Assembly: GCF_003076635.1 (NCBI RefSeq)
Contig: NZ_QDKG01000001.1
Location: 1,116,001-1,180,000, forward strand
DNA from: Sphingobacterium corticibacter
GTDB lineage: Bacteria; Bacteroidota; Bacteroidia; Sphingobacteriales; Sphingobacteriaceae
Reading direction: 5' to 3'
Length of the DNA: 64,000 nt
In this document: positions 9,770 through 18,053 of the stretch, one piece after another
Position numbering within the stretch: the stretch's first letter is position 1
Layout: each line of letters opens with the position of its first letter
Notes under the pieces: generated by a model
Database searches by the model: none
Told to the model about the DNA's origin: nothing
Seen by the model: the letters and a program-made list of their open reading frames with translations, nothing else
Position numbers and translations under genes: made by a program

Positions 9770-10963
9770 ATGTCATTAACAAAGAAGAAGAAAAAATCAT
9801 TTTTGAAGCATTGGTTTGGCAGACTTCACCTGTGGTTTGGCCTTGCCGTAGGTATACCAGTGGTCATCATTTCGATCACTGGTGCACTATATGTATTCAA
9901 AGATGAGTTCGAAAATTTTACGCGTCGGGATGTGATTTACCATCACGAACCAGATATTGCATCCAAGCAACTTATTCCCATTTCGGTATTAGCAGATCAG
10001 GTAGAGAAAGCTTGTCCAGAAGATTATCCGTTGCATTGGGTGAATGTACCCGTCGATCCGGCCATGTCTTACCAGTACTATTACTACGAGCGAAATCCTG
10101 ATGCATGGCATTACTTTGATGAGGTAGTTATTTACAAGCTCATTTATGTAAATCCTTATTCGGGCGAAGTCCTGCGTGTGTACGATGAGAAAATGGGTTT
10201 CTTCAATATCGTGAAGATGATCCATTTCAGCTTTCTTTTACAATCAGAATGGGGCAAGTATGTCGTGGGTATACCAGTGTGCTTATTTGTATTTATGCTG
10301 ATTTCTGGTATTGTATTGTGGTGGCCACGCAACAAAGCGGGTAGAAAACAACGTTTTCAATTTAATTGGAAAAAAACGACGAAGGCCAAGCGTAAGAATT
10401 ATGATCTACACAATATCCTTGGATTTTACGGATCTATATTCGCTCTAATATTTTCGATCACGGGTCTGTTTTACTGTTATTTTGTGATCCAAGCCTTTAT
10501 CTACGTTGTATTTTCTGGTGGCGAAACGGTATATCCAGATCATTCGCATATTACCACCACAGCACCGGAGTCGGTACGGACAGATTACACCTTAGATTCG
10601 ATTGCCAATCAGGTAAAGCGACTCTATCCAGAAAGCTATGGCTTTGCACTGGATTTAGGAGATGATCACCTTGATGATCACGTTCACCCGAACTTCGAAG
10701 TGTATGTAAAGCATCTTTCGTATTCGTATCATAAGATGAGTCAACTCATTTTTGACGAACATTCTGCTGAATTGTTGCACACACACGATTATAAAGACAA
10801 AAATTTTGGAGAAAAGATGGTGGGAGCGAACTACGATATCCATGTTGGTTCTATCTTCAACCTTCCTACTAAAATTATTGCCTTTTTGGTCAGTTTGATC
10901 TGTGCGTCGCTGCCCGTTACTGGATTTATGATCTGGTATAATCGAAAGAAGAAGCGTGTTTGA
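9770..10963 (+). CDS. PepSY-associated transmembrane protein (PiuB-like)
   Basis: A 397-residue inner-membrane protein of the PepSY_TM family. It starts with a basic stretch (LTKKKKKSFLKHWFGRLHLWFGL), and further hydrophobic segments occur near residues 155-185, 215-245 and 365-390. Between them lie PepSY-like periplasmic regions containing several His residues. Members are commonly encoded next to siderophore receptors and are thought to act in ferric-siderophore reduction or handling; the exact reaction is not shown by the sequence. It forms an operon with the receptor upstream and is closed by a terminator 4 bases after the stop. Confidence 0.85.
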   Translation: MSLTKKKKKSFLKHWFGRLHLWFGLAVGIPVVIISITGALYVFKDEFENFTRRDVIYHHEPDIASKQLIPISVLADQVEKACPEDYPLHWVNVPVDPAMSYQYYYYERNPDAWHYFDEVVIYKLIYVNPYSGEVLRVYDEKMGFFNIVKMIHFSFLLQSEWGKYVVGIPVCLFVFMLISGIVLWWPRNKAGRKQRFQFNWKKTTKAKRKNYDLHNILGFYGSIFALIFSITGLFYCYFVIQAFIYVVFSGGETVYPDHSHITTTAPESVRTDYTLDSIANQVKRLYPESYGFALDLGDDHLDDHVHPNFEVYVKHLSYSYHKMSQLIFDEHSAELLHTHDYKDKNFGEKMVGANYDIHVGSIFNLPTKIIAFLVSLICASLPVTGFMIWYNRKKKRV

Positions 10964-10967
10964 TTGT

Positions 10968-10996
10968 AAAAACGTCCCAAAAGGACGTTTTTTTTA
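10968..10996 (+). terminator. Rho-independent terminator after the PepSY gene
   Basis: AAAAACGTCC (10968-10977) pairs with GGACGTTTTT (10983-10992) around a 5-base loop, followed by more T. Confidence 0.9.
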
Positions 10997-11003
10997 TTTT
11001 TTG

Positions 11004-11011
11004 TATCTTTG
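11004..11011 (+). promoter_or_regulatory. -7 element of the proVWX promoter
   Basis: TATCTTTG is a perfect TAnnTTTG match just downstream of the preceding terminator. A start about 5-7 bases downstream would give a ~250-base leader before proV. A clear -33 TTTG is not seen in this T-rich stretch. Confidence 0.5.
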
Positions 11012-11267
11012 TAGCAATGAGGAAACACAAAATATACAATATCAACTATTGCTTATTTTATAAAATCAGAAAGACTTCGCGCAACAACTCTTTGAAGATC
11101 CCTCCGTGCGCGCGGTAATTGTGCTGTTACCTACTCTCTAGTTTTGTTCTATTCTCCAAGTTTGATCCTGTCTCAATGGGCTGATCAGACAGAGGTAACA
11201 CATGGAAACCATCGGTATCCATTCCATTCATAATAGTCCGAGCGGCTATTTTCACTATATACATATT
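11012..11267 (+). promoter_or_regulatory. Long structured 5' leader of the glycine-betaine transporter operon
   Basis: The leader can form a hairpin CTGTCT (11168-11173)/AGACAG (11187-11192). GTTACCT (11126-11132) pairs with AGGTAAC (11193-11199), directly abutting that hairpin on its 3' side. An alternative TGATC/GATCA pairing (11163-11167/11183-11187) would compete with the hairpin. A 33-codon open frame, ATG 11017 to TAA 11118, starts almost at the predicted transcript 5' end. The region could be a regulatory RNA or an upstream-ORF attenuator. I do not recognise it as a known riboswitch class, and no function is shown. Confidence 0.4.
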
Positions 11268-12512
11268 ATGAAAGAAGAAAGACCCGTAAAAATTAAGGTC
11301 GAAGATTTAGTATTGATTTTCGGAAAGCAGAAAGAAAGTGCGCTGAAGATGCTAAAAGAGGGCCATACCAAAAAGGAAATATTAGCAAAAACCCAGTGCA
11401 CGGTAGGTATCAACCGGGCAAATTTTGAAATATACGAAGGCGAGTTCTTCGTGATTATGGGATTGTCGGGTAGTGGTAAATCCACCTTGCTACGATGCCT
11501 TAATCGATTGATCGAGCCAACAGGCGGCAATATATATGTCAACGGAAATGACATTACCCGAAAAAATCATCAAGAACTGCTCGATGTACGTCGCACAGAG
11601 ATGAGCATGGTATTTCAAAAGTTTGGTTTACTGCCGCACCGTAGCGTATTGGACAACGTGGCATTCGGCTTAGAAATCAGAGGTGAAGAGCTGGAAGCAA
11701 GAACCAAGAAAGCACAACAAGCGATCGATACGGTTGGATTGCAAGGTTTCGAACAGCAATCGCCATCACAACTATCGGGCGGTATGCAACAGCGTGTGGG
11801 CTTGGCACGCGCGCTTACTAATGATCCTGAAGTATTGCTGATGGATGAAGCGTTCTCGGCGTTAGATCCATTAATCAAAACAGAAATGCAAGATGAATTA
11901 ATCAGCTTGCAAAATAAGCTGCGGAAGACTGTAATATTCGTAACCCACGATCTTGATGAAGCCATAAAGTTAGGCGATCGGATCGTGATTATGAAAGATG
12001 GTATCATCGAACAGATTGGCACCGCCGAAGAGATCTTGACCAATCCAGCTACGCCATATGTAGAAGCTTTCGTGGAAAAGGTAGATCGCAAAACCATCAT
12101 TACGGCAGGTTCTTTAATGCATCAAAAGCCGACCACCGTACGCTTCGGAAAAGACGGTCCAGAGGGAACCTTACGCAAAATGCGTACAACTGGATTAGAT
12201 GTGTTGCCTGTGGTGGATGATAATCAAACTTTCTTGGGTTTTGTATGGGTTAATGATGCGGTATTATGTGCCAAACGAAAAGATCCAACGGTGGAAAGCA
12301 TTTTGAAAAAAGAGGTGCCTACCGTGACCACGGAAGTAACTGTCGAAGAAATGTTGCCCTTGATTACGGCTACGCGATCACCCATCGCCGTTACGGATAA
12401 AGACACCGGCGTTTTGCTGGGTATTGTATCCCAAAACTCCGTCGTGATTGAAGCCACGCGCTTCAACGAGCAAGAGATAACTGAATTGAAAGAGAACGCC
12501 AACCACAACTAA
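11268..12512 (+). CDS. proV: Glycine betaine/proline ABC transporter, ATP-binding protein with CBS domains
   Basis: A 414-residue ATPase energising osmoprotectant import. The Walker A motif GLSGSGKST is at residues 65-73, the Q-loop is VFQKFGLLPH, the signature is LSGGMQQRVG and Walker B is LLMDEAFSALD. A C-terminal tandem CBS region (about residues 285-405) is typical of ProV/OpuAA proteins, where CBS domains sense ionic strength. The helical N-terminus (FGKQKESALKMLKEG) also matches this family. ATG 11268 is preferred because it aligns with the family N-terminus; the in-frame ATG at 11202 would add 22 unrelated residues. The permease gene follows after 3 bases. Confidence 0.93.
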   Translation: MKEERPVKIKVEDLVLIFGKQKESALKMLKEGHTKKEILAKTQCTVGINRANFEIYEGEFFVIMGLSGSGKSTLLRCLNRLIEPTGGNIYVNGNDITRKNHQELLDVRRTEMSMVFQKFGLLPHRSVLDNVAFGLEIRGEELEARTKKAQQAIDTVGLQGFEQQSPSQLSGGMQQRVGLARALTNDPEVLLMDEAFSALDPLIKTEMQDELISLQNKLRKTVIFVTHDLDEAIKLGDRIVIMKDGIIEQIGTAEEILTNPATPYVEAFVEKVDRKTIITAGSLMHQKPTTVRFGKDGPEGTLRKMRTTGLDVLPVVDDNQTFLGFVWVNDAVLCAKRKDPTVESILKKEVPTVTTEVTVEEMLPLITATRSPIAVTDKDTGVLLGIVSQNSVVIEATRFNEQEITELKENANHN

Positions 12513-12515
12513 AAC

Positions 12516-13349
12516 ATGGAAAAAACAATAGATATAGGACAATACATCGCCATCGCGGTCAAATGGTTGATGGCCAACTTGCGACCATTATTTGATTTTA
12601 TAAAAACCTCGGGCAACGCCGGGATCGAAAGCATTGAATGGGTACTAGTGAGCGTACCATTTTTCATCACGATTGCTTTATTTACGTTTGCTGCATGGCG
12701 TTATGCTAGCCGCGGTGTGGCTGCATTTACATTGGCTGGCTTAGCGCTAATCTATCTCATGGGATTTTGGGAAGAGACGATGCAGACGCTGGCGCTGATC
12801 ATTTCATCCACCATTATCGCCTTGATCATCGCCATTCCATTGGGTATTTGGTCGGCTAAGAATATGACCGCACACCGCGTTATTCGACCATTGCTCGATT
12901 TGATGCAAACTATGCCTGCCTTTGTGTACCTAATTCCGGCCGTACTGTTTTTCAGTATTGGAAAACTTCCGGGCGCATTTGCCACCATTATATTTGCGAT
13001 GCCACCTGCGGTGCGATTGACCGCTTTGGGCATTCAGCAAGTTCCGGGCGATGTGTTGGAAGCAGCACGCTCACTAGGTGCTACACAAAAGCAAATTTTG
13101 TTCAAAGTCGAATTGCCTTTGGCCTTGAAAACGATATTAACGGGTGTGAATCAAACGATTCTATTGTCGCTTTCTATGGTCGTGATTGCTGGTATGATTG
13201 CCGCAGGTGGGTTAGGAGAGAAGGTATTAGAAGGTATCAATAACCTCGATATTGGTTTGGGTTTTGAAAGTGGTCTATCCGTGGTTATTCTGGCCATCGT
13301 GCTGGATCGTATCACGCAAGGTTTTGGCAATAAAATTAGTGTAAAATGA
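12516..13349 (+). CDS. proW: Glycine betaine/proline ABC transporter permease
   Basis: This 277-residue inner-membrane permease forms the channel for the ProV ATPase. Several transmembrane helices span roughly residues 45-265. The coupling-loop region, DVLEAARSLGATQKQILFKVELPLA, is the classic EAA motif contacting the ATPase (about residues 180-205). The start lies 3 bases after the proV stop, and the stop overlaps the next gene by 4 bases (ATGA), so translational coupling is likely. The N-terminus is short compared with E. coli ProW and similar to OpuAB-type permeases. Confidence 0.93.
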   Translation: MEKTIDIGQYIAIAVKWLMANLRPLFDFIKTSGNAGIESIEWVLVSVPFFITIALFTFAAWRYASRGVAAFTLAGLALIYLMGFWEETMQTLALIISSTIIALIIAIPLGIWSAKNMTAHRVIRPLLDLMQTMPAFVYLIPAVLFFSIGKLPGAFATIIFAMPPAVRLTALGIQQVPGDVLEAARSLGATQKQILFKVELPLALKTILTGVNQTILLSLSMVVIAGMIAAGGLGEKVLEGINNLDIGLGFESGLSVVILAIVLDRITQGFGNKISVK

Positions 13350-14197
13350 GACGTATAATATATAGTGTTGGATTTTCTGTGGTCCTCTTCCTCGTATTTG
13401 GGAGTTGTGGCGGTAGAATTGGCAAACGCATCAGTATGGGCATGGTAGAAGGTTGGGCAGAAGGAAACGCCATGACGCTGGTTACCAAAGAATATCTTTC
13501 GCAGAAAGGTTATCTAGTCGTGACGCACAAAGCAGCGCCGAACCTACTGCTGGCTTCGATGGATAACGGCGATACCGATGTGTTTATGAATGTGTGGTTG
13601 CCCACCACGCATGGCGACAAAGTCGCCCCTTTTGATCATATCAAAAGTGCCGGAATCAACTACGAAGGTGCTCGCTTAGGTTTGGTCGTGCCAAAATATG
13701 TAGATATCAATTCCATTGAAGAGCTAAACGCCAATAAAGATAAGTTTGACGGACGCATTGTTGGTATCGAACGCGGTTCTGGTATGGCTACCTATACGGA
13801 TAGCGTGCTGTTGGCGTACCATTTAGATTATCGGCAATTGAACTCCTCGATGATTGCGATGGCTTCCGAATTGCAGAAAGCGATCGATGAGCAGCGCTGG
13901 ATCGTGGTGACGGCTTGGCAACCGCATTGGCTTTTTGGCCGCTACGATGTGAAGTTTTTGGAAGATCCGAAGAAGATCTATGGTGATACCGAACATATCG
14001 AAACATTCGTACGCGACGATTTTGAAGCGGATTATCCAGAAGTGTACCGCTATTTTCAACATGCCTTCTTTGAGGGTGACGTGCTTTCCGAATTGTTGAC
14101 GCGGATGGAAGCCAGTAAGAATGAAAAGGAAACTGCCCGAGAATGGGTTGAGGAGAATAAAGCGCTACTCGACGCTTGGTGGGGTAGCACCACATAA
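13346..14197 (+). CDS. proX: Glycine betaine-binding lipoprotein of the ABC transporter
   Basis: A 283-residue OpuAC-type substrate-binding protein. The N-terminal lipoprotein signal has a lipobox VFGSC, which anchors it in an envelope membrane. Conserved features include VEGWAEGNAMT near the start, DVFMNVWLPTTH and IVVTAWQPHWLF. The aromatic Trp residues in these stretches are the kind that form the quaternary-amine cage in betaine-binding proteins. It overlaps the permease gene by 4 bases and ends the operon; a bidirectional-looking terminator separates it from the convergent proA. Betaine rather than choline or proline specificity is inferred from the family. Confidence 0.88.
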   Translation: MRRIIYSVGFSVVLFLVFGSCGGRIGKRISMGMVEGWAEGNAMTLVTKEYLSQKGYLVVTHKAAPNLLLASMDNGDTDVFMNVWLPTTHGDKVAPFDHIKSAGINYEGARLGLVVPKYVDINSIEELNANKDKFDGRIVGIERGSGMATYTDSVLLAYHLDYRQLNSSMIAMASELQKAIDEQRWIVVTAWQPHWLFGRYDVKFLEDPKKIYGDTEHIETFVRDDFEADYPEVYRYFQHAFFEGDVLSELLTRMEASKNEKETAREWVEENKALLDAWWGSTT

Positions 14198-14201
14198 ACT
14201 G

Positions 14202-14229
14202 AAAAAGGCATCCAATTGGATGCCTTTTT
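14202..14229. terminator. Bidirectional terminator between proX and proA
   Basis: AAAAAGGCATCC (14202-14213) and GGATGCCTTTTT (14218-14229) form a perfect 12-bp stem with loop AATT. It has T-runs on both strands and sits between two convergent operons. Confidence 0.93.
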
Positions 14230-14261
14230 CGTTTAGGATATTTTTTGCCTAAACAAAATTG

Positions 14262-15458
14262 CTATTCGCGAATCTGTCCTTCGCCAAATACATAGTATTT
14301 GTTCGTGACCAATTGCTCTAAACCAAGCGGTCCGCGATGATGTAGTTTGTCGGTGCTAATGGCCAGTTCAGCACCTACGCCCATTTGTCCACCATCCGTA
14401 AAGCGCGTCGACGCATTGTGATATACCGCGGCACAATCTACTTGTTCCATAAAAGCTTGCGCTTTCTCGGTGTCTTTGGTGAAGATAATGGCCGAATGGC
14501 CACCGCTACAATCGTTGATTTTTTCAACAGCGGCAGGTAATTCGTTCGCTACGCCAATGGCAATCTTCTTCGCCAGAAACTCTTCATGCCATGCTTCCTC
14601 GGAAAGTGGCTGAGCAGAGGCAAAGTATCCACGAAGCGACTCGTCCGCTAAGATCTCCACAGATTCCTGGCCGAAATGCTTGCCCAATTCGCGAACGCGT
14701 TCCTCAAAATTCGGCAAAGCCGGATTAATCAAAATTTTATCCAAGGCATTGCAGGCACTGATTTTATCGATTTTAGAATGCACTGCTACTTTGAGTGCCA
14801 TTTCCCAATCGGCATCCTCAGCAATGTAAGCGAAGTTATTGCCGCGGCCACTGATCAATACGGCGCAACGCGCATGCTCTTTCACAAAGGCTATTAAGCG
14901 CTCGCCACCACGTGGTACAATAAGGTCTAAGCGCTGCGGTGGATTGCGCAAGAATTCTTGCGTATCTTCTCGGTTCAGCGTCAAAAGCTGAATCCAATCC
15001 GCCGGAAGATCATGCTCGGCTAATGCTTTGTGCCAGCAATCTACCAACGCTTGATTGGTATGAATAGCTTCCTTACCACCTTTTAACAGGATGCGATTAT
15101 TAGCTTTGAAAGCCAATACAGCTGCTTCTATCGTCACATCTGGCCGCGATTCATAGATAATCATGATAGTACCGAAGGGCGCCGTCTGATTGACGATATG
15201 CAAGCCGTTTTCTAAAGTAAGATCAGAAATGGTTTTGCCGACCGGATCTTCCTGTCCGGCTACCGCGCGTACCGCGCGAATCATTTCGTCGATTTTCTTA
15301 TCATTGACTAAAAGTCGGTCATAAAGTGCCTGATCCTTGCCTTCGAAATTGGCAATATCTTCCGCGTTAGCGGCCAAAATTTCGGTGCGACTATGGTCTA
15401 ATATGTTGATCATTGACGTCAACACCTGATTTTTAATGTCTGTATGTAAACGTTTCAT
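14262..15458 (-). CDS. proA: Gamma-glutamyl phosphate reductase (glutamate-5-semialdehyde dehydrogenase)
   Basis: This 398-residue cytoplasmic enzyme reduces gamma-glutamyl phosphate with NADPH to glutamate semialdehyde, step two of proline synthesis. Family landmarks are GTIMIIYESRPDVTIEAA, LKGGKEAIHTN, VPRGGERLI and the catalytic Cys stretch KISACNALDKILI. The C-terminal FTDGGQMGVGAELAIST and HHRGPLGLEQL are typical of ProA. It is last in the proC-proB-proA operon, 41 bases after proB, and ends at a terminator shared with the betaine transporter operon. Confidence 0.96.
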   Translation of the reverse strand: MKRLHTDIKNQVLTSMINILDHSRTEILAANAEDIANFEGKDQALYDRLLVNDKKIDEMIRAVRAVAGQEDPVGKTISDLTLENGLHIVNQTAPFGTIMIIYESRPDVTIEAAVLAFKANNRILLKGGKEAIHTNQALVDCWHKALAEHDLPADWIQLLTLNREDTQEFLRNPPQRLDLIVPRGGERLIAFVKEHARCAVLISGRGNNFAYIAEDADWEMALKVAVHSKIDKISACNALDKILINPALPNFEERVRELGKHFGQESVEILADESLRGYFASAQPLSEEAWHEEFLAKKIAIGVANELPAAVEKINDCSGGHSAIIFTKDTEKAQAFMEQVDCAAVYHNASTRFTDGGQMGVGAELAISTDKLHHRGPLGLEQLVTNKYYVFGEGQIRE

Positions 15459-15499
15459 GTTATTTCTCTCTTTTTAATGTAATGAATTGGTATGGTGGA

Positions 15500-16300
15500 C
15501 TAAATGGTAAATTTTGTACCTACGTCCACACCATTCACGATATCTAGCACGACATTAGGTCTCTTACCATTTGCAATATAGGTGGTAATGCCCAGATTTG
15601 CGGTTTTTTTGGCAATATTTAGTTTGGATTTCATACCACCGCGGCCTTGCGCTTCGCCTTTGGTGCTTTCTTGCACAAATTGCTCCACCGGTTCGTCAGC
15701 ACTAATGTGACTGAGTAATTCACTTTCCGGATCTTCAGGATGTCCGCTGAAGAAACCATCGGCGTCGGTCAGTAGGATCAACATATCTGCTTTAATTAAT
15801 TCTGCCACCAAGCTTGCCAACTCATCGTTGTCGGTAAATGTAGACATCGAAAGTGAAACAGCATCATCTTCATTGGCAATCGGTACGACGCCTTCTTGAA
15901 GTAAGCCCTCATAACAGTTGATCATGTTTTCGCGGTGTGGCCCAGCGTCAAAATCTCTTTTGGTGGCCAATACTTGCGCACAGCGGATGCCGTACGAGCG
16001 AAACAAGGTGTAATAATGCCGCATCATACGCGGCTGACCTATGGCGGAGAATACTTGACGGCGAATGATCTTATCATCTGTTTTTAATTGATGACGCATC
16101 ACTTCTTTTCCCGCAATGACAGAACCAGAAGACACCAAAACCGTCATGATGTCTTGCTCATGCAGGTGAGCGATTTGGTCTACTAATTTTTGAAGCACCT
16201 TTTCTACGATGCGATTGTCTTTATTGGTAATAACGTGAGTCCCCACTTTGATGACTACACGTTTTATGGGTTTAGATTCTTTCTCTGTTGTATTATGCAT
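15500..16300 (-). CDS. proB: Glutamate 5-kinase lacking a PUA domain
   Basis: A 266-residue amino-acid kinase that phosphorylates glutamate, the first and usually feedback-inhibited step of proline synthesis. Visible features are RVVIKVGTHVI at the N-terminus (the kinase P-loop-like region), LVSSGSVIAGKE, and LLTDADGFFSGHPE with GRGGMKSKLNIAKK near the C-terminus. It is about 100 residues shorter than E. coli ProB because the C-terminal PUA domain is absent, as in many shorter homologues. ATG 16300 overlaps the proC stop by 8 bases; a longer start at 16318 is possible but less natural. Confidence 0.93.
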   Translation of the reverse strand: MHNTTEKESKPIKRVVIKVGTHVITNKDNRIVEKVLQKLVDQIAHLHEQDIMTVLVSSGSVIAGKEVMRHQLKTDDKIIRRQVFSAIGQPRMMRHYYTLFRSYGIRCAQVLATKRDFDAGPHRENMINCYEGLLQEGVVPIANEDDAVSLSMSTFTDNDELASLVAELIKADMLILLTDADGFFSGHPEDPESELLSHISADEPVEQFVQESTKGEAQGRGGMKSKLNIAKKTANLGITTYIANGKRPNVVLDIVNGVDVGTKFTI

Positions 16301-17108
16301 GATTAAATTCTTTTCCAAGTTCTACCGCTCTGTTAAATGCAGCGTAAGCGGCTTCTTTAATTTGTTCTTTTACGTTATTGTCTTCCATGGAGTCCAAGGC
16401 GGCTTGCGTAGTACCACCTTTGGAGGCTACTTTGGCCATCCAAGCATTGGGATCCAAGTCAGACGAGCCGAACAGTTCTACGGCGCCAGCAAAGGTCTGA
16501 TAGACCAAGGTGCGCGCCTCTCTTCCTGAGAATCCCATTTGCTGTGCTGCCTCCATCATGGATTGCATAAAGTAAAAGATATAAGCTGGACCACTCCCCG
16601 AAATTCCGGTGGAAGCATCGATGTCATTTTCGGTATCTAAATAGATGGAACGACCAGTTGTGTCCAACAATTGCTTAATGGTGGAGCGCTCTAGTCTGGA
16701 AACTTCTTTGGATGCGGTGAAGGAAGTCATCCCTAATCCGACCTGCGCCGGTAGATTCGGCATTGCTCGAATTACCTTCGTCATGCCAAGCCCTTCCTGA
16801 ATGACCTTGATGGTAACGCCGGCCATTATAGAAACGAATACTTGTTCTTCGTTGACGTAAGGGCGCATTTGCTCCATTAAGCCCTGTGCATGATTAGGTT
16901 TTACCGCGATAAAGATCACATCGGCCGCAGGCAAGCAGGCGCTCAATTCCGTATAGCCATCCAACAAGGGGTTGGCGGATAGTTCTGCAACACGCTCTTC
17001 TGATTTGTCCAAAATCATTAAATCGTTCGCTTTTAAAATAGTTGATTTTGCCATGGCTTCCGCGTACGTGAAGCCCATATTCCCCCCTCCAATTACGAGT
17101 ACCTTCAT
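16293..17108 (-). CDS. proC: Pyrroline-5-carboxylate reductase
   Basis: This 271-residue enzyme makes proline from pyrroline-5-carboxylate using NAD(P)H, the last step of the pathway. The N-terminal Rossmann motif is VLVIGGGNMG (residues 3-12). Also visible are IRAMPNLPAQVGLGMT and the C-terminal signature GSGPAYIFYFMQSM with VASKGGTTQAALDSM. It is first in the proC-proB-proA operon, and its stop overlaps the proB start, which suggests coupling. Gathering all three proline genes next to a betaine importer fits a role in osmotic adaptation. Confidence 0.96.
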   Translation of the reverse strand: MKVLVIGGGNMGFTYAEAMAKSTILKANDLMILDKSEERVAELSANPLLDGYTELSACLPAADVIFIAVKPNHAQGLMEQMRPYVNEEQVFVSIMAGVTIKVIQEGLGMTKVIRAMPNLPAQVGLGMTSFTASKEVSRLERSTIKQLLDTTGRSIYLDTENDIDASTGISGSGPAYIFYFMQSMMEAAQQMGFSGREARTLVYQTFAGAVELFGSSDLDPNAWMAKVASKGGTTQAALDSMEDNNVKEQIKEAAYAAFNRAVELGKEFNHA

Positions 17109-17607
17109 AGATATGTAATATTGATTTTTAAAGTTTTGTAGAAATGAAGACTTTCTTCATTTTTTTATCTAAAATGGAGCAATATTCGTGCAAAATGGTC
17201 GAAAAATGCTCAATTTTATGATATTTCAAACATGTTTACGATTTGAAAAAAATGTATTTGACACTAATTTGTAGCCTATCTCTCTGCAATGGGACAATAT
17301 GCCGTCTGACTGCAAATGTGTCATAACTACACATTAATAATTTATGAATCCCGCTTTTACCCTGACAAATGAGCGTTTTTATATATTTTTCATGATTTAT
17401 CATCGAATTTTAGGCCACACTACATTTTTTGAGGGCCTTTGCTGACAGCAATAACTCCAGTCTGTAGATGCTCTGTAGTCATTATTTTTTTTAGCGTATG
17501 CACTTTGTATACTCCTGAAAATTTAAACTGACGTATATACATTGCAAATTTGTATTACAGGACTGCAAGAGAGTTTTTAACTGTGAAGTTTAACTAAGAT
17601 AATTGCT
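17109..17607. other. 499-base AT-rich intergenic region
   Basis: No protein or RNA gene is recognised. The region must hold the leftward proC promoter and a rightward promoter for the small zinc-ribbon gene, but I see no perfect TAnnTTTG on either strand. A 13-base palindrome TTGCTGACAGCAA is at 17439-17451 and a weak AGGCC/GGCCT stem surrounds 17412-17438. Confidence 0.4.
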
Positions 17608-17946
17608 ATGATCATTTTTGGGACGAGATCTAAATTAATTGCATCTGATGTGACAGACACAATCTGCCATCATTGCCAAAGTAGAGACACGGCATGGTTA
17701 TATCTGTATAGACATTATTTTCACATCTTTTGGATACCAGCTTTTCCATTATGGAAGTCTGCCTTCTCCGAGTGCACGCATTGTAAAATGGCTAGGCGAG
17801 TAAAAGAATTTGACGATGAACTGCTAAGAGCCTATAAGCAGATCAAGGAAACTGCTAAGACTCCTTGGTGGATGTATTTTTGGCTATTGTTAGTGGTGGT
17901 GCTCATCTTATCGGTTGCTGCTATTGGGATCATCAAAGGGAGCTGA
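17608..17946 (+). CDS. Zinc-ribbon domain membrane protein
   Basis: A 112-residue protein of unknown function. Two CxxC pairs, CHHC near residue 20 and CTHC near residue 57, make a zinc ribbon. A Lys/Glu-rich linker follows, then one C-terminal transmembrane helix (WWMYFWLLLVVVLILSVAAI) with a tiny basic tail. This resembles the zinc-ribbon (zinc_ribbon_15-like) membrane proteins common in bacteria. It sits alone between the proline operon and the frameshifted secreted-protein gene. Function cannot be read from context. Confidence 0.65.
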   Translation: MIIFGTRSKLIASDVTDTICHHCQSRDTAWLYLYRHYFHIFWIPAFPLWKSAFSECTHCKMARRVKEFDDELLRAYKQIKETAKTPWWMYFWLLLVVVLILSVAAIGIIKGS

Positions 17947-18053
17947 TGTTTTATTACACTATACATGTTCATTAATAAAAGTTGAAATCTACAAAGTATA
18001 TGATGAATCAAATAAGTATTTCCCTCAAAGAACATATCAGTTCAATTAGACCA

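Noticed and set aside
11202-11267. Upstream ATG for proV
   Set aside because: The 22 extra residues do not look like the family N-terminus; ATG 11268 matches ProV N-terminal pattern. Recorded because it affects the leader length.
11615-12100. 161-residue antisense frame opposite proV
   Set aside because: Composition (Ser/Cys-rich) and position are typical of an antisense shadow of a conserved ATPase; no promoter or ribosome-site support.
13788-14195. 135-residue antisense frame opposite the betaine-binding protein gene
   Set aside because: Arg/Ser/His-rich shadow of the proX frame; proX has lipobox and family motifs.
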